Positions 32,669 to 41,540 of a stretch of 42,836 bases of DNA are shown piece after piece; positions within the stretch are counted from its first letter, which is position 1, and each line of letters opens with the position of its first letter. Under the pieces are notes generated by a model, which made no database searches, was not told where the DNA came from, and was given only the letters and a program-made list of their open reading frames with translations. The DNA is from an uncultured Alistipes sp. Lineage in GTDB: Bacteria; Bacteroidota; Bacteroidia; Bacteroidales; Rikenellaceae. The position numbers and the translations under genes were made by a program. Where the stretch lies: contig UQKD01000028.1 of NCBI GenBank assembly GCA_900541585.1, positions 1-42,836 of the forward strand, read 5' to 3'.

Positions 32669-34624
32669 ATGAAAATATGGCAATATAAACTGAAAACGCT
32701 CTTCGTCCTGCTCGCGGGTTTCCTGCTCGCGGCAGGGTGCTCGGAGAGCGATCCCCGGGAGTTCGTGCAGCCCGAGCGGCTGGTGCGCAACCTCTACCTC
32801 GCGCCCGTGATGAGCGTGTACGCCGGGCAGAAGCTGACTCTGCAGGGCGCGGGGTTCGAGGCGGGCGACGTGGTTTCGTTCCGCTCCGCTGCCGCTGCGC
32901 TCGACATGCCTGTGAGCGACGTCACGGTCAAGACGGCCCGTGTGGTGATACCTGCGGGGATCGCCCGGGAAAGCTACGAGGTCTACGTGGTCCGCGGTGC
33001 GCAGGAACAATACGTCGCCTCGGTGAAGGTCTACCTTACCACCGATCAGGAGGTTCCCGACAAGGAGGGGATGAACCTCAAGGGTATCGTCTACTGCGGC
33101 GGCAAAGGCGTGCCGGGAGTCCGTGTGTCGGACGGTCTGCAAACGGTCGTCACCGATGCCGACGGCTACTACTGGATGCCGTCGCTCAAGACGCTGGGCT
33201 ACGTCTTCATCACCATTCCGTCGGGTTACCTGCCCGCCGCGCTGGACAACGACATGATGGGCTTCTGGGCCGGGCTGACGGCCGGAGCGGAGACGTGCGA
33301 GACGCACAACTTCGAACTGGTGCGCGCCGATACCGAAAATCACGTCATGCTGTTGGGCGCCGACCTGCACCTGGCCGACAAGCAGAACGACCTGCGTAAT
33401 TTCCGGAACGGCTTCCTCGCCGAGACGCAGGCTTTCGCCGACGCCAGTTCCGTGCCGGTCTTCTGCCTGATGGCGGGAGACATGACCTGGGACCGCTACT
33501 GGTACGACCGGAATTTCGGGCTTACGCATTACCGGCAGCTGCTCTCGCAGAGCGGCTACACCGTCCCCGTGTTCCACGCCATGGGCAACCACGACAACGA
33601 TCCCTACGTGCAGGGCGACGCCCCGGGACAGCTTCCCTATTGCAAAACGCTGGGCCCGAACTACTATTCGTTCAATCTCGGGCAGGTGCACTACGTGGTG
33701 CTCGACGACATCGACTGGATCAACACGGGCGGCAAGGACGGTGTCCTGGGCAACCGCGACTACAACCGTGTCGTGTCGCTGGCGCAGATGGAGTGGCTGG
33801 CCGAGGACCTGGCCGCCGTCGGGGACAAGACGGCGCCGCTGGTGATCTGCCTGCACGTCCAGCTCCACGAGAATTACAACGCTTCGTTTGCCAATACGGT
33901 CAAGATGTCGAGCGCCACGGGCGGGACCGCGGCGCTGCTGAACGCCGTGAAGGAGTTCTCCGAGGTGCATTTCATGACAGGGCACACGCACCACAACGCC
34001 ACGATGGTCATCAACGACCGGGTGATCGAGCACAACACGGCCGCCGTGTGCGAAACGTGGTGGTGGAGTTCCTACTTCTCCGACCGGGCCGTCTGTGTCG
34101 ACGGGTCGCCCGCCGGCTACGGAATCTATACCGTCAACGCGACCGACGTGAAGTGGAGTTACAAGGGTATCGGCGAACCGGCCGGCTATCAGTTCCGCAC
34201 CTACGACATGAACACCGTGAAGAAGCACCTCGACAACAACGTCTACAAATCCTACCTCAAGCAGTACTCCAGCCGCAGGAACGACGGCGACGATTACGGA
34301 ACGGTGGGCGAGAACGTGGTGTATGTCAACGTCTGGAACTACGATCCCGCGTGGACGGTCGAGGTGAAGGAGAACGGCGTGCCGCTGCCGGTGACGCGCG
34401 TCTTCGACCGCGACCCGCTGCACACGATCACCTTCGACATCCCCCGCGTGGAGGCGAAATACGAGGCCAACTCCGACTGGGCGTCGTGCTGTTCGTCGCA
34501 CATGTTCAGCGCGACCGCCTCGTCGGCCTCGTCGGAACTCGAAATCACCGTCACCGATCGTTTCGGCAACGTTTACTCCGAGCGGATGCAGCGTCCGAAA
34601 GCCTATGTGAAGAGCATGAAATAA
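32669..34624 (+). CDS. Calcineurin-like metallophosphoesterase, secreted lipoprotein
   Basis: 651 aa. Lipoprotein signal with lipobox LAAGC (Cys24). An IPT/TIG-like module (~38-130) and a MetallophosN-like beta domain (~140-225) precede the phosphatase core: GADLHLAD (D-x-H), MAGDMTWDRY (G-D), AMGNHDND (GNHD), the metal-ligand His in ICLHVQLH, and TGHTHHN. A MetallophosC-like domain completes the protein (~480-651). Expected to release phosphate from nucleotides or other phosphoesters outside the cytoplasm. It is placed between a DUF5689 protein and a nuclease in the same operon, with 19-nt spacing. Confidence 0.9.
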   Translation: MKIWQYKLKTLFVLLAGFLLAAGCSESDPREFVQPERLVRNLYLAPVMSVYAGQKLTLQGAGFEAGDVVSFRSAAAALDMPVSDVTVKTARVVIPAGIARESYEVYVVRGAQEQYVASVKVYLTTDQEVPDKEGMNLKGIVYCGGKGVPGVRVSDGLQTVVTDADGYYWMPSLKTLGYVFITIPSGYLPAALDNDMMGFWAGLTAGAETCETHNFELVRADTENHVMLLGADLHLADKQNDLRNFRNGFLAETQAFADASSVPVFCLMAGDMTWDRYWYDRNFGLTHYRQLLSQSGYTVPVFHAMGNHDNDPYVQGDAPGQLPYCKTLGPNYYSFNLGQVHYVVLDDIDWINTGGKDGVLGNRDYNRVVSLAQMEWLAEDLAAVGDKTAPLVICLHVQLHENYNASFANTVKMSSATGGTAALLNAVKEFSEVHFMTGHTHHNATMVINDRVIEHNTAAVCETWWWSSYFSDRAVCVDGSPAGYGIYTVNATDVKWSYKGIGEPAGYQFRTYDMNTVKKHLDNNVYKSYLKQYSSRRNDGDDYGTVGENVVYVNVWNYDPAWTVEVKENGVPLPVTRVFDRDPLHTITFDIPRVEAKYEANSDWASCCSSHMFSATASSASSELEITVTDRFGNVYSERMQRPKAYVKSMK

Positions 34625-34641
34625 CCTGAAAAACGAAGACC

Positions 34642-37401
34642 ATGAAAAAATACGGATTATGGCTGCCGGTACTCGCGGCATTATTCGCGGGGGCCTGCAG
34701 TACGGACGAAACCCGGGAGGGGACCCTCGCGCTCAACGCCACCTCGGTCAGCGCCAACAAGCGCGGAATGACCTACGAGGGCGGCGACGTTACGTTCGAG
34801 GTCATGTCGAACGTCTACTGGGTGATCAACCTCGACGAGCAGACCGACTGGCTGACCGTCACGCCCCGTGCGGCTTACGGCAACCAGACGGTGAAGGTCA
34901 CCGCAGCCCTCAATGCGGGGGCGCGGCGCTCGGCGACGCTGCATTTCGACTCGCTGGACGGCGTTACCGCACAGATCGAGGTAACGCAGGGGGCGTATGA
35001 CGAACTGATCCGCTACGTCCGCACCGGGGCCGGGAACTCGGCTGTTGCGGAGCCGGTCGCCGTGGGCGGCTATGCGGCCTGGGAGGCCGACGGCGTCGGA
35101 ACCACGGCTGTCGGGTTCTCCGGGGTGAACGCCTTCGTGTCGGCCGACAGCCCTTCGTCGGGCTACGACGGGGCTTCGGGCGGCAACAATGTCCTGCTGG
35201 ACGTTCCGGCGGCTCCCGAAGCGGGGGGTGTGGCCGTCGTGCCGTCGTTTTCGGTCGATGGCGTGGCCACAAAAGGAGACGCCTATTTCCGGCTGAAGAT
35301 CGGCGTGCTGGCTCCCGACGGCGACCTTCAGCCCGAACGGTTCCGGGTGCTGATCGGCAACGGCGGTGACGAACGGGTTCCTCTGCAATACGAAGTGACC
35401 GACGGCACGGGTGCGTGGCGGGAGGTGCAGGCGCGTTTCCGGGTCGGCGAAGATACCCCCACGCTCGATTTTCGGATCGAGGCTCCGGCGGGCGGCTGCC
35501 GGATCGACGATTTCCGGCTTTATGAGGGCAATGTCGGCGAAGGCGAGGAGGTCGTTTTCCAGGTCGGCGGCGACGACGGCGAGGAGCCTGGCCACCTCTA
35601 TTTCGGCGACGATTTCTCGTGGGTGACCGACGTGTACGGCGGAACCGACTACATCGGGACCTATCCCACGCCGCTGACGGCCGAAACCTACTGGAACGGC
35701 ATAACCGTAGCCAGCCACGGGCAGGAGGCCTACGACGCTCTCGTCGGCTCGGGCTGGAAAACCGATGACAACAAGCTCAAGGAGCGCGTTTACCTGCGCA
35801 TCGGCTATGTGAAGATGGGCCGCGGTTCCAATGCGGCGGGCTGCGGCGGAGGCTTGGTGACGCCCGCGCTGGACATCAAGAAGAATTGCGCCTCGACGCT
35901 CAAGGTCTCCTTCAAGTGCTGCATCTATGTAGCCGCCAACGGTAAGTGGGACCCCTCGACCATGCAGGTCCGCGTGATCGGTCCGGGCACGATCAACGAC
36001 GACGTGTCGACCGGGAAAGTCTTTGTCATGCAGACCGAACGGCCGGTCGAGTGGGAGGAGAAAACGCTGCTCGTCTACGGCGCGACCAATGCCACGCAGC
36101 TGGTCTTCGAATCGGTCGAGGAGACCAAGGCCAACCGCTGGTTCCTGGACGACGTGCAGATCGTCAAGGCCGGTCCCGACGACCAGCCTTCCGTCGAACT
36201 GATGCCGCTGCCGGCCCCCGTGGTGACGTTCGACCGGGCTGCCGCCACCGAGAGTTCCGTGCGGTTTACGTGGACCGGAGTCGCCGACGCCGCGGAGTAC
36301 GAATATTCCTACACCTGTCTCAACTGCGGCGAGGTGGTCGCTTCGCGCAGCGGCAGGACCCCCGATACGTCGGTCGGGTTCTCCGGACTGGAGGCCGGGA
36401 CCTCCGCACGCCTCATGGTGCGTGCCCTGCCGGCCGAGGGCGACAAGACCTACAAGGAGTCGCCCTGGAGCGAACCCGCCGAGGGAGAGGTGGAGTCGTC
36501 GGGAGGCGGTCTGCCCCGGCTGGCGACGCCCTCCGGCGTGACGGTCTCGGCCAACAGCGCCTACGGGTTCGAGGCCGCGTGGAACGAAGTGCCCGATGCC
36601 ACGGACTACACTTATTTCGTGGAATTGCCCAACGGACGAACCGTCGCCACGGGCAAGACGTGGGAGCCTCATGTGCATGTCGGCGGACTGGCCGGAAAGA
36701 GCCTGGGGAATTACCCCTATTTCAACTTCCGCGTGGTGGCCAACCACATGAACTACAACAGTTCGAAGGAGGAGATTCCGCAGACCTTCCTTTCGTCGGA
36801 GTCCTCCGAAGCAGTCCGGGCCGACGTCGTGCCGTCGTCGTCCACGGTCTATTTCCAGGACGATTTCTCCTGGGCCGACCCCTGGAGCGGCAGCGAACTG
36901 CTGGCGACCAACACCGACTGGATCAATACCTATTGCACGGTCGACAAAATGATCCGCTTCGACCTGCTGAAAAACGAGGGGACCGTGTCCCTCAACGGCT
37001 GGGATTACGACGCCACCGACAAGAGCGTCTACACCCGTCCGGGTTATATCCACCTCAATTCGTCGTCGGCATTGGGCCGGCTGATCTCTCCTGCGCTCAC
37101 GGACATCGCCGGTACGGACGACGTGAAGGTCAGCTTCGACGCCACCTATTTCTTTCAGTATTTCTCCGGTGCTGCCGATACGAACAGAACGCTGACGGTC
37201 AGCATCCAGGGGGCGGGAAGCATCGAGGGCGCCCAGAACGGAGTCCTCTCGTTCCCGCTGTCGCGCGGCAACGCCTGGGAGGGATTCTCCTTCACCGTCA
37301 CGGGGGCCGATGCCACGACCCGCTTCGTGTTCGCCCCGGCAACCAAAAGCAAAAACCGCGTGCAGTTCGATAACTTCCGCGCTGAATCGTTAACCCGTTA
37401 A
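34642..37401 (+). CDS. Large modular surface lipoprotein (BACON, fibronectin-like, repeated jelly-roll modules)
   Basis: 919 aa. Lipoprotein signal with lipobox FAGAC (Cys19). The N-terminal BACON module (~28-112) ends in the usual VTQGAYD. Two related modules each begin with a DDFSW motif (FGDDFSWVTD ~318 and FQDDFSWADP ~737) and run ~200 residues to a jelly-roll ending (RWFLDDVQIV; VQFDNFRAE). Two fibronectin-III-like units (~525-615 and ~625-715) separate them. No catalytic residues recognised. Probably a surface substrate-capture protein of the locus. Confidence 0.8.
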   Translation: MKKYGLWLPVLAALFAGACSTDETREGTLALNATSVSANKRGMTYEGGDVTFEVMSNVYWVINLDEQTDWLTVTPRAAYGNQTVKVTAALNAGARRSATLHFDSLDGVTAQIEVTQGAYDELIRYVRTGAGNSAVAEPVAVGGYAAWEADGVGTTAVGFSGVNAFVSADSPSSGYDGASGGNNVLLDVPAAPEAGGVAVVPSFSVDGVATKGDAYFRLKIGVLAPDGDLQPERFRVLIGNGGDERVPLQYEVTDGTGAWREVQARFRVGEDTPTLDFRIEAPAGGCRIDDFRLYEGNVGEGEEVVFQVGGDDGEEPGHLYFGDDFSWVTDVYGGTDYIGTYPTPLTAETYWNGITVASHGQEAYDALVGSGWKTDDNKLKERVYLRIGYVKMGRGSNAAGCGGGLVTPALDIKKNCASTLKVSFKCCIYVAANGKWDPSTMQVRVIGPGTINDDVSTGKVFVMQTERPVEWEEKTLLVYGATNATQLVFESVEETKANRWFLDDVQIVKAGPDDQPSVELMPLPAPVVTFDRAAATESSVRFTWTGVADAAEYEYSYTCLNCGEVVASRSGRTPDTSVGFSGLEAGTSARLMVRALPAEGDKTYKESPWSEPAEGEVESSGGGLPRLATPSGVTVSANSAYGFEAAWNEVPDATDYTYFVELPNGRTVATGKTWEPHVHVGGLAGKSLGNYPYFNFRVVANHMNYNSSKEEIPQTFLSSESSEAVRADVVPSSSTVYFQDDFSWADPWSGSELLATNTDWINTYCTVDKMIRFDLLKNEGTVSLNGWDYDATDKSVYTRPGYIHLNSSSALGRLISPALTDIAGTDDVKVSFDATYFFQYFSGAADTNRTLTVSIQGAGSIEGAQNGVLSFPLSRGNAWEGFSFTVTGADATTRFVFAPATKSKNRVQFDNFRAESLTR

Positions 37402-37413
37402 TCGTTAGAACCG

Positions 37414-38175
37414 ATGAAAAAAATGAAACTGTTCCTGCTGGTCCTCATGTTCTGCGCGGCGCTGCCGTCGCAGGCGTGGGACCGCACGCGCCACGATGCT
37501 ATCGCCTACATCGCCGAATGCAACCTGACGCCCCGGGCGAAAAAGAACATCGCCCGCTACCTCGAACATTCGATCGTCTACTACGCTTCGTGGATGGACA
37601 AGTACCGCAGCACGCCCGAATTCCGCGACGTCGAGCACGTGAGCTACGTGGATGCCGACATGCAGCTGGTCGACACGCTGCGCAAGGGAAAGACCAACTG
37701 TGTCGTGGAGCTGATGCGCGCCGTAGACCGGCTGAAGGACTACCGGAACATGAGCGACTCGCTCGTGCGGCTGAACCTGATGTATGTCATTCACATCGTG
37801 GGCGACATGCACTGCCCCTCGCACGTCAAGTATCCCGGCTGCAAGAGCGGCCGTGCGGACCTCAACGGGAAAAAGATGTCCTACCATGCGATGTGGGACT
37901 GGGGCGTGCTGGACGGTGCACACGGCTGGAGTTACAGCGAGTACCGACTGCTGCTGGATACCTTCTCCAAACGTGAAAAGGCTGCGATGGCCAAGGGTAC
38001 GCCCCGCGAGTGGCTGCACGAGACGGCCGTCGCCTGCCGGGTGATCTACGACTGGCAGCGGGCCGACGAGACCTACGACAAGCAGTTCGTGATGGACACC
38101 TACCTGCTGCCCGAACGCCAGCTGATCCTGGCGTCGTACCGTCTGGCCGCCGTGCTCAACGATCTGTTCGGTTAG
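37414..38175 (+). CDS. S1/P1-family nuclease, secreted
   Basis: 253 aa. The signal peptide is cleaved after SQA21, leaving Trp22 as the new N-terminus; in this family the N-terminal Trp is a zinc ligand. Other ligands are visible: His27 in DRTRHDAIA, HVSYVDAD in the middle, His127-x3-Asp131 and His137 in HIVGDMHCPSH, and HAMWDWG. These enzymes cut single-stranded DNA and RNA and remove 3'-phosphates with three zinc ions. It is the last gene of the second SusCD operon (12-nt gap), which supports a nucleic-acid scavenging function. Confidence 0.92.
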   Translation: MKKMKLFLLVLMFCAALPSQAWDRTRHDAIAYIAECNLTPRAKKNIARYLEHSIVYYASWMDKYRSTPEFRDVEHVSYVDADMQLVDTLRKGKTNCVVELMRAVDRLKDYRNMSDSLVRLNLMYVIHIVGDMHCPSHVKYPGCKSGRADLNGKKMSYHAMWDWGVLDGAHGWSYSEYRLLLDTFSKREKAAMAKGTPREWLHETAVACRVIYDWQRADETYDKQFVMDTYLLPERQLILASYRLAAVLNDLFG

Positions 38176-38192
38176 TGAGAGCCTCCGGGGAT

Positions 38193-38318
38193 AAAAAAAC
38201 AGCAGGGAATCTCACGATTGCCTGCTGCCCCCAGGAGGTTGCCCTCCTAAAACTACTAACCCAAACTTAAATAAATGAAGAAACCTCACTGCGGTTGCTG
38301 TGCCGCAGTTGACTGAAA
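38193..38318 (-). ncRNA. Small RNA, copy 2
   Basis: A near-perfect copy of the RNA at 23186-23308: one substitution in the terminator loop and one inserted base (a T in the RNA sense, between CCTCC and GGGGG) in about 119 bp. The same three hairpins, and a longer U-run (38193-38199). A TTTG element (38328-38325) precedes the likely start. It points toward the 3' end of the nuclease gene, so here it cannot be a leader of a downstream gene, which argues for an independent trans-acting RNA. Confidence 0.65.
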
Positions 38319-38460
38319 TAAGTACAAAGCGCGTGCCAAAGTCGCGCGCCGTCCGCCGGAGAAGGGCGCATCGTGGCCGGAACGCCCCGCGGCGCTGAAC
38401 CGCGGGGCGCGTTCGGCGGAAATATTCCGCCGAATCGCTCGCTTCCTGCCGATAAAAGCG

Positions 38461-38468
38461 TACCTTTG
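38461..38468 (+). promoter_or_regulatory. -7 box of the riboswitch transcript
   Basis: TACCTTTG matches TAnnTTTG exactly. The riboswitch starts within about 10 nt, as expected for a regulated leader. Confidence 0.6.
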
Positions 38469-38474
38469 CCGTGC

Positions 38475-38642
38475 AATGGTTTCCCCGTGGAGGGGGATTA
38501 AAAGGGAATGCCGTGTGAATCGGCAACAGTTCCCGCTGCTGTGAGTCCCGCCCGAAAGGGCTTTTTCGTTGCGGCATTCTTGAGCCACTGGTCCTCGGAC
38601 CGGGAAGGCGCCGCTCCGGGGGACAAGTCAGAAGACCTGCCT
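38475..38642 (+). promoter_or_regulatory. Cobalamin (B12) riboswitch
   Basis: The canonical conserved boxes occur in order: AAAAGGGAATGCCGTGTGAAT, cited as 38500-38520, then CCCGCTGCTGTGAGTCC (38532-38548), GCCACTG (38584-38590), GGGAAGGCG (38601-38609) and the 3' B12-box AGTCAGAAGACCTGCC (38627-38642). It binds adenosyl- or other cobalamins and normally represses uptake or B12-dependent genes. No such gene follows: the next frame is a broken FISUMP gene at 38909, so the switch is orphaned in this window. Confidence 0.93.
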
Positions 38643-38908
38643 TGCGCGATAGGGTGTTTGCTCCTGCGGAGAAAGGGAGTGCCTGAAGTCGTCGCCGGCG
38701 GTTTTTCCGTACGTCCTTATTTGCTTCGGCCCTCTTTTTCCTGTTGCTGCGAACCTCTTCGGACAGACTTTTTTACGGTCGGATGAGGAAGTCGTCGCCA
38801 TGCTTTGCCGGGTGGTCATGCCTGTTTTTGCCTGTGCGGTATTCTCCGTGAAGTCTGTCCGTTACGGACGGGACAGAACAGATGGAACCATTAACTAAAA
38901 AACGAAGC
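38643..38908 (+). other. Leader region between riboswitch and broken gene
   Basis: Contains small hairpins (for example GTCCGTTACGGAC near 38867-38879) and a 22-codon frame at 38783-38851 that could be a leader peptide, but nothing recognisable. No intrinsic terminator with a convincing stem. Confidence 0.4.
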
Positions 38909-39606
38909 ATGATGAAAAAATTACTTGTGATCTGCACCTGGGCGCCGTAGGTGCGACCGCAGGCGGTACGGACGCTTACGGCATGTATTACCAGTGGGGG
39001 CGTAAGGACCCGTTCTACGGGGGCGAGAAAACGGAAACTTCGGCCAATGCGTTTCTCGAGGCGAAGAACGGCACGGCGGTGAATCCCGCTTATCCGGCGC
39101 TGGGATGGAATTTCAGCAAGAGTGCGACGACGACCGACGGGGCTGCCGCCAATCCCATGACGTTCTACAACAATAAGGTCGGAACCGGCTACAACTGGCT
39201 CGCGTCGCCGAACGCGACATTGTGGGGTGAGACCAAAACGCTCAACGACCCCTGCCCTCCGGGGTACAGGGTTCCTGAAACCGGTGCATGGGAGGATCTG
39301 ATTGCAGGCCGCCAGTATATCGACGGCGTTTCGGTATGGGACGGAACGAATTGCGGTATGACCTACGCCCACGGGGGACGGACGGCCTGGTATCCGGCGC
39401 AGGGCTATCGCAATTACAGTTCGGGCGCCATCGTGGGCCTGCGCAGTTCGACCGGCGGTTCGGGGGCTTACTGGTCGGTGGAAGCCTCTTCGGTCAAATC
39501 CTATTACCTCTTCTTCCGCAGCAAACTGTCGAGCAGCGGTTCGATCAATAATGAGCTGGACAAGGAGCGTTCCTATGGCTATACGGTGCGTTGCTGCAAG
39601 GAGTAA
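38909..39606 (+). pseudogene. FISUMP-domain lipoprotein remnant
   Basis: ATG ATG AAA AAA begins like a lipoprotein signal (MMKKLLVI) but stops at TAG 38948. From about 38929 another frame reads DLHLGAVGATAGG, then YYQWGRKDPFYGG, DPCPPGYRVPE and a C-terminal RSYGYTVRCCKE, all typical of the FISUMP domain, ending TAA 39606. The join between the two frames lies at 38921-38931 and looks like an internal deletion that removed most of the N-terminus. FISUMP proteins are surface or fimbria-associated in Bacteroidota. An internal ATG at 38983 could yield a 207-aa fragment without export signal. Confidence 0.75.
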
Positions 39607-39627
39607 CGATCCGTTTGGAATGAATAG

Positions 39628-39660
39628 AGGCAGGACACTTTCGGGTCCTGCCTTTGTTTT
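39628..39660 (+). terminator. Terminator after the FISUMP remnant
   Basis: AGGCAGGAC (39628-39636) pairs with GTCCTGCCT (39645-39653), followed by a T-rich tail. It separates this unit from the convergent purB gene. Confidence 0.85.
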
Positions 39661-39676
39661 CGATGCCGGTTCCGGT

Positions 39677-41023
39677 CTACCGGAACACGCCCGTGTAGGT
39701 CGAGGGCGAGAGGGCGCGCAACTCCTCCTTGACCGATTCGGCGACGTCGAGCGTTTCGATGAATGCCGCGATCGACTCGCGGGTGATGTGGGCGTTGGTC
39801 CGCGTCAGGGCCTTCAAAGCCTCGTAGGGCTTCGGGAAACCCTCGCGGCGCAGGATGGTCTGGATGCCTTCGGCCACCACGGCCCAGTTGTTCTCCAGGT
39901 CGCGCGCCAGCGCCTCGGGGTTGAGGATCACCTTGTTCAGTCCCTTGAGCAGCGATTTGAGGGCGATCACCGCATGGGCCATCGGCACGCCGATGTTACG
40001 CAGCACGGTCGAGTCCGTCAGGTCGCGCTGGAGGCGCGAAACGGGCAGCTTCGAGGCGAGGTGCTCGAAAACGGCGTTGGCGATGCCGAAATTGCCCTCG
40101 GCGTTTTCGAAGTCGATGGGGTTGACCTTGTGGGGCATGGCGCTCGACCCGACCTCCCCGGCCTTGATCTGCTGTTTGAAGTACTCCATCGAAATATAGG
40201 TCCACATGTCCCGCGAGAGGTCGATGAGGATGGTGTCGATGCGCTTCATGTTGTCGAAGATGGCGGCCAGGTTGTCGTAGTGTTCGATCTGCGTGGTGTA
40301 CTGCGAGCGGCAAAGCCCCAGCGTCTCGTTCACGAACCGGTTGGCGAAAGCCACCCAGTCGATGGCGGGGTAGGCTGCCCGGTGGGCGTTGAAGTTGCCC
40401 GTGGCGCCGCCGAACTTGGCCGGAACGGCGATGTCGTGGAGCATGACCGACTGCTTTTCGAGCCGCTCGACGAATACCGAAAACTCTTTGCCCAGCGAGG
40501 TCGGCGAGGCGGGCTGCCCGTGCGTGCGCGCCAGCATCGGAACCTCGCGCCACTGTTCGGCGAACGACGCCAAGGTATCGCGGACCTCCTCGACGACGGG
40601 GTAGTAGACGCCCGTCATCGCCTCCTTGAGCGAAAGCGGAATGGCCGTGTTGTTGATGTCCTGCGACGTGAGGCCGAAATGCACGAACTCCTTGTAGCCG
40701 GCCAGCCCCAGGGTGTCCATTTTCTCCTTGATGATGTACTCGATGGCCTTTACGTCGTGGTTGGTCACCGACTCGATCTCCTTCACGCGCTGGGCGTCGG
40801 CGGCCGAGAAATCGAGGTACAGGGCGCGCAGGGCGGCGAATTTCGAGCGGTCGATGCCGGCCAGCTGCGGCAGCGGCAGTTCGCACAAGGCGATGAAGTA
40901 TTCCACTTCGACGCGGATGCGGTAGCGGATGAGGGCCTGCTCCGAAAAATAATCGGCTAATTTCTCCGTTTTATTACGGTAACGCCCGTCGACGGGCGAG
41001 ATGGCGGTGAGGGGAGTTAACAT
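39677..41023 (-). CDS. purB: Adenylosuccinate lyase
   Basis: 448 aa. Catalyses two fumarate-releasing steps of purine synthesis (SAICAR to AICAR, adenylosuccinate to AMP) in the cytoplasm. The family signature SSAMPHKVNPIDFENAEGN (~290-308) contains the flexible-loop serines. The N-terminus (TPLTAISPVDGRYRNKTEKL) and the substrate-binding FGLTSQDINNTA (about 115-126) are diagnostic, as is ARTHGQPASPTSLGKE (~169-184). Length matches the family. TAAATTTG (minus, 41065-41058) is a good -7 box 35 nt before the ATG. Confidence 0.97.
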   Translation of the reverse strand: MLTPLTAISPVDGRYRNKTEKLADYFSEQALIRYRIRVEVEYFIALCELPLPQLAGIDRSKFAALRALYLDFSAADAQRVKEIESVTNHDVKAIEYIIKEKMDTLGLAGYKEFVHFGLTSQDINNTAIPLSLKEAMTGVYYPVVEEVRDTLASFAEQWREVPMLARTHGQPASPTSLGKEFSVFVERLEKQSVMLHDIAVPAKFGGATGNFNAHRAAYPAIDWVAFANRFVNETLGLCRSQYTTQIEHYDNLAAIFDNMKRIDTILIDLSRDMWTYISMEYFKQQIKAGEVGSSAMPHKVNPIDFENAEGNFGIANAVFEHLASKLPVSRLQRDLTDSTVLRNIGVPMAHAVIALKSLLKGLNKVILNPEALARDLENNWAVVAEGIQTILRREGFPKPYEALKALTRTNAHITRESIAAFIETLDVAESVKEELRALSPSTYTGVFR

Positions 41024-41057
41024 GTGGGATTGTGATTTGTTTTTCGTTTCCAGACGC

Positions 41058-41065
41058 CAAATTTA
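41058..41065 (-). promoter_or_regulatory. -7 box of purB
   Basis: TAAATTTG on the minus strand, an exact TAnnTTTG match, 35 nt before the purB start. It is back-to-back with the promoter at 41098. Confidence 0.5.
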
Positions 41066-41097
41066 CGACATTTAATTGAAATACGCATAATTTTCCA

Positions 41098-41105
41098 TAC
41101 CTTTG
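41098..41105 (+). promoter_or_regulatory. -7 box of the DUF4834-mla operon
   Basis: TACCTTTG, exact consensus, 23 nt before the ATG at 41129. The adjacent AT-rich segment is shared with the divergent purB promoter. Confidence 0.55.
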
Positions 41106-41128
41106 TGGAGATGTAAACCGAAATCGGA

Positions 41129-41539
41129 ATGAATTTCATACTGGCAATCATCGACTCCCTGGCGGGCTTCGTGCAGCGCAACCCGCTGACGACGCTCCTC
41201 ATCGTCATACTGGCGCTCGGCGCCCCCGCGTTGCTCAAGGGCATCGCGCTGTTTATCTTGTATTTTCTTATGGGACTTATTATTTTGGTCGTCGTGCTGA
41301 TGCTGGCTTTCCGCTGGCGGATCTACAAGGTCCGCAAGCAGATGGAGCAGCAGTTCGGCGAAGGCTTCGGACAGCAGTCCGGACCGAAGGGCTTCGGCGG
41401 TTTCGGCTCGCCCTTTGCAGAGCAGCCGCGCAAGGCGCGCGAAGGCGAAGTGAAGGTGCACAAAACCCCGGCAACGCCCGAGAAGCGCGTGTCGAAGGAC
41501 GTGGGCGACTACGTCGATTTCGAAGAGGAGAAGCAGTAG
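41129..41539 (+). CDS. DUF4834-like small membrane protein
   Basis: 136 aa. A hydrophobic segment at ~24-60 (LLIVILALGAPALLKGIAL, then FILYFLMGLIILVVVLMLAF) followed by a charged, Gly/Gln-rich cytoplasmic tail (FGEGFGQQSGPKGFGGFG) and a C-terminal KDVGDYVDFEEEK. The last motif and layout match a Bacteroidota family usually annotated DUF4834. Function unknown. One base separates it from the permease gene, so it belongs to the same operon. Confidence 0.7.
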   Translation: MNFILAIIDSLAGFVQRNPLTTLLIVILALGAPALLKGIALFILYFLMGLIILVVVLMLAFRWRIYKVRKQMEQQFGEGFGQQSGPKGFGGFGSPFAEQPRKAREGEVKVHKTPATPEKRVSKDVGDYVDFEEEKQ

Positions 41540-41540
41540 C

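Noticed and set aside
38783..38851. A 22-codon frame after the riboswitch
   Set aside because: Too short and without a ribosome site or known match; noted as a possible leader peptide only.
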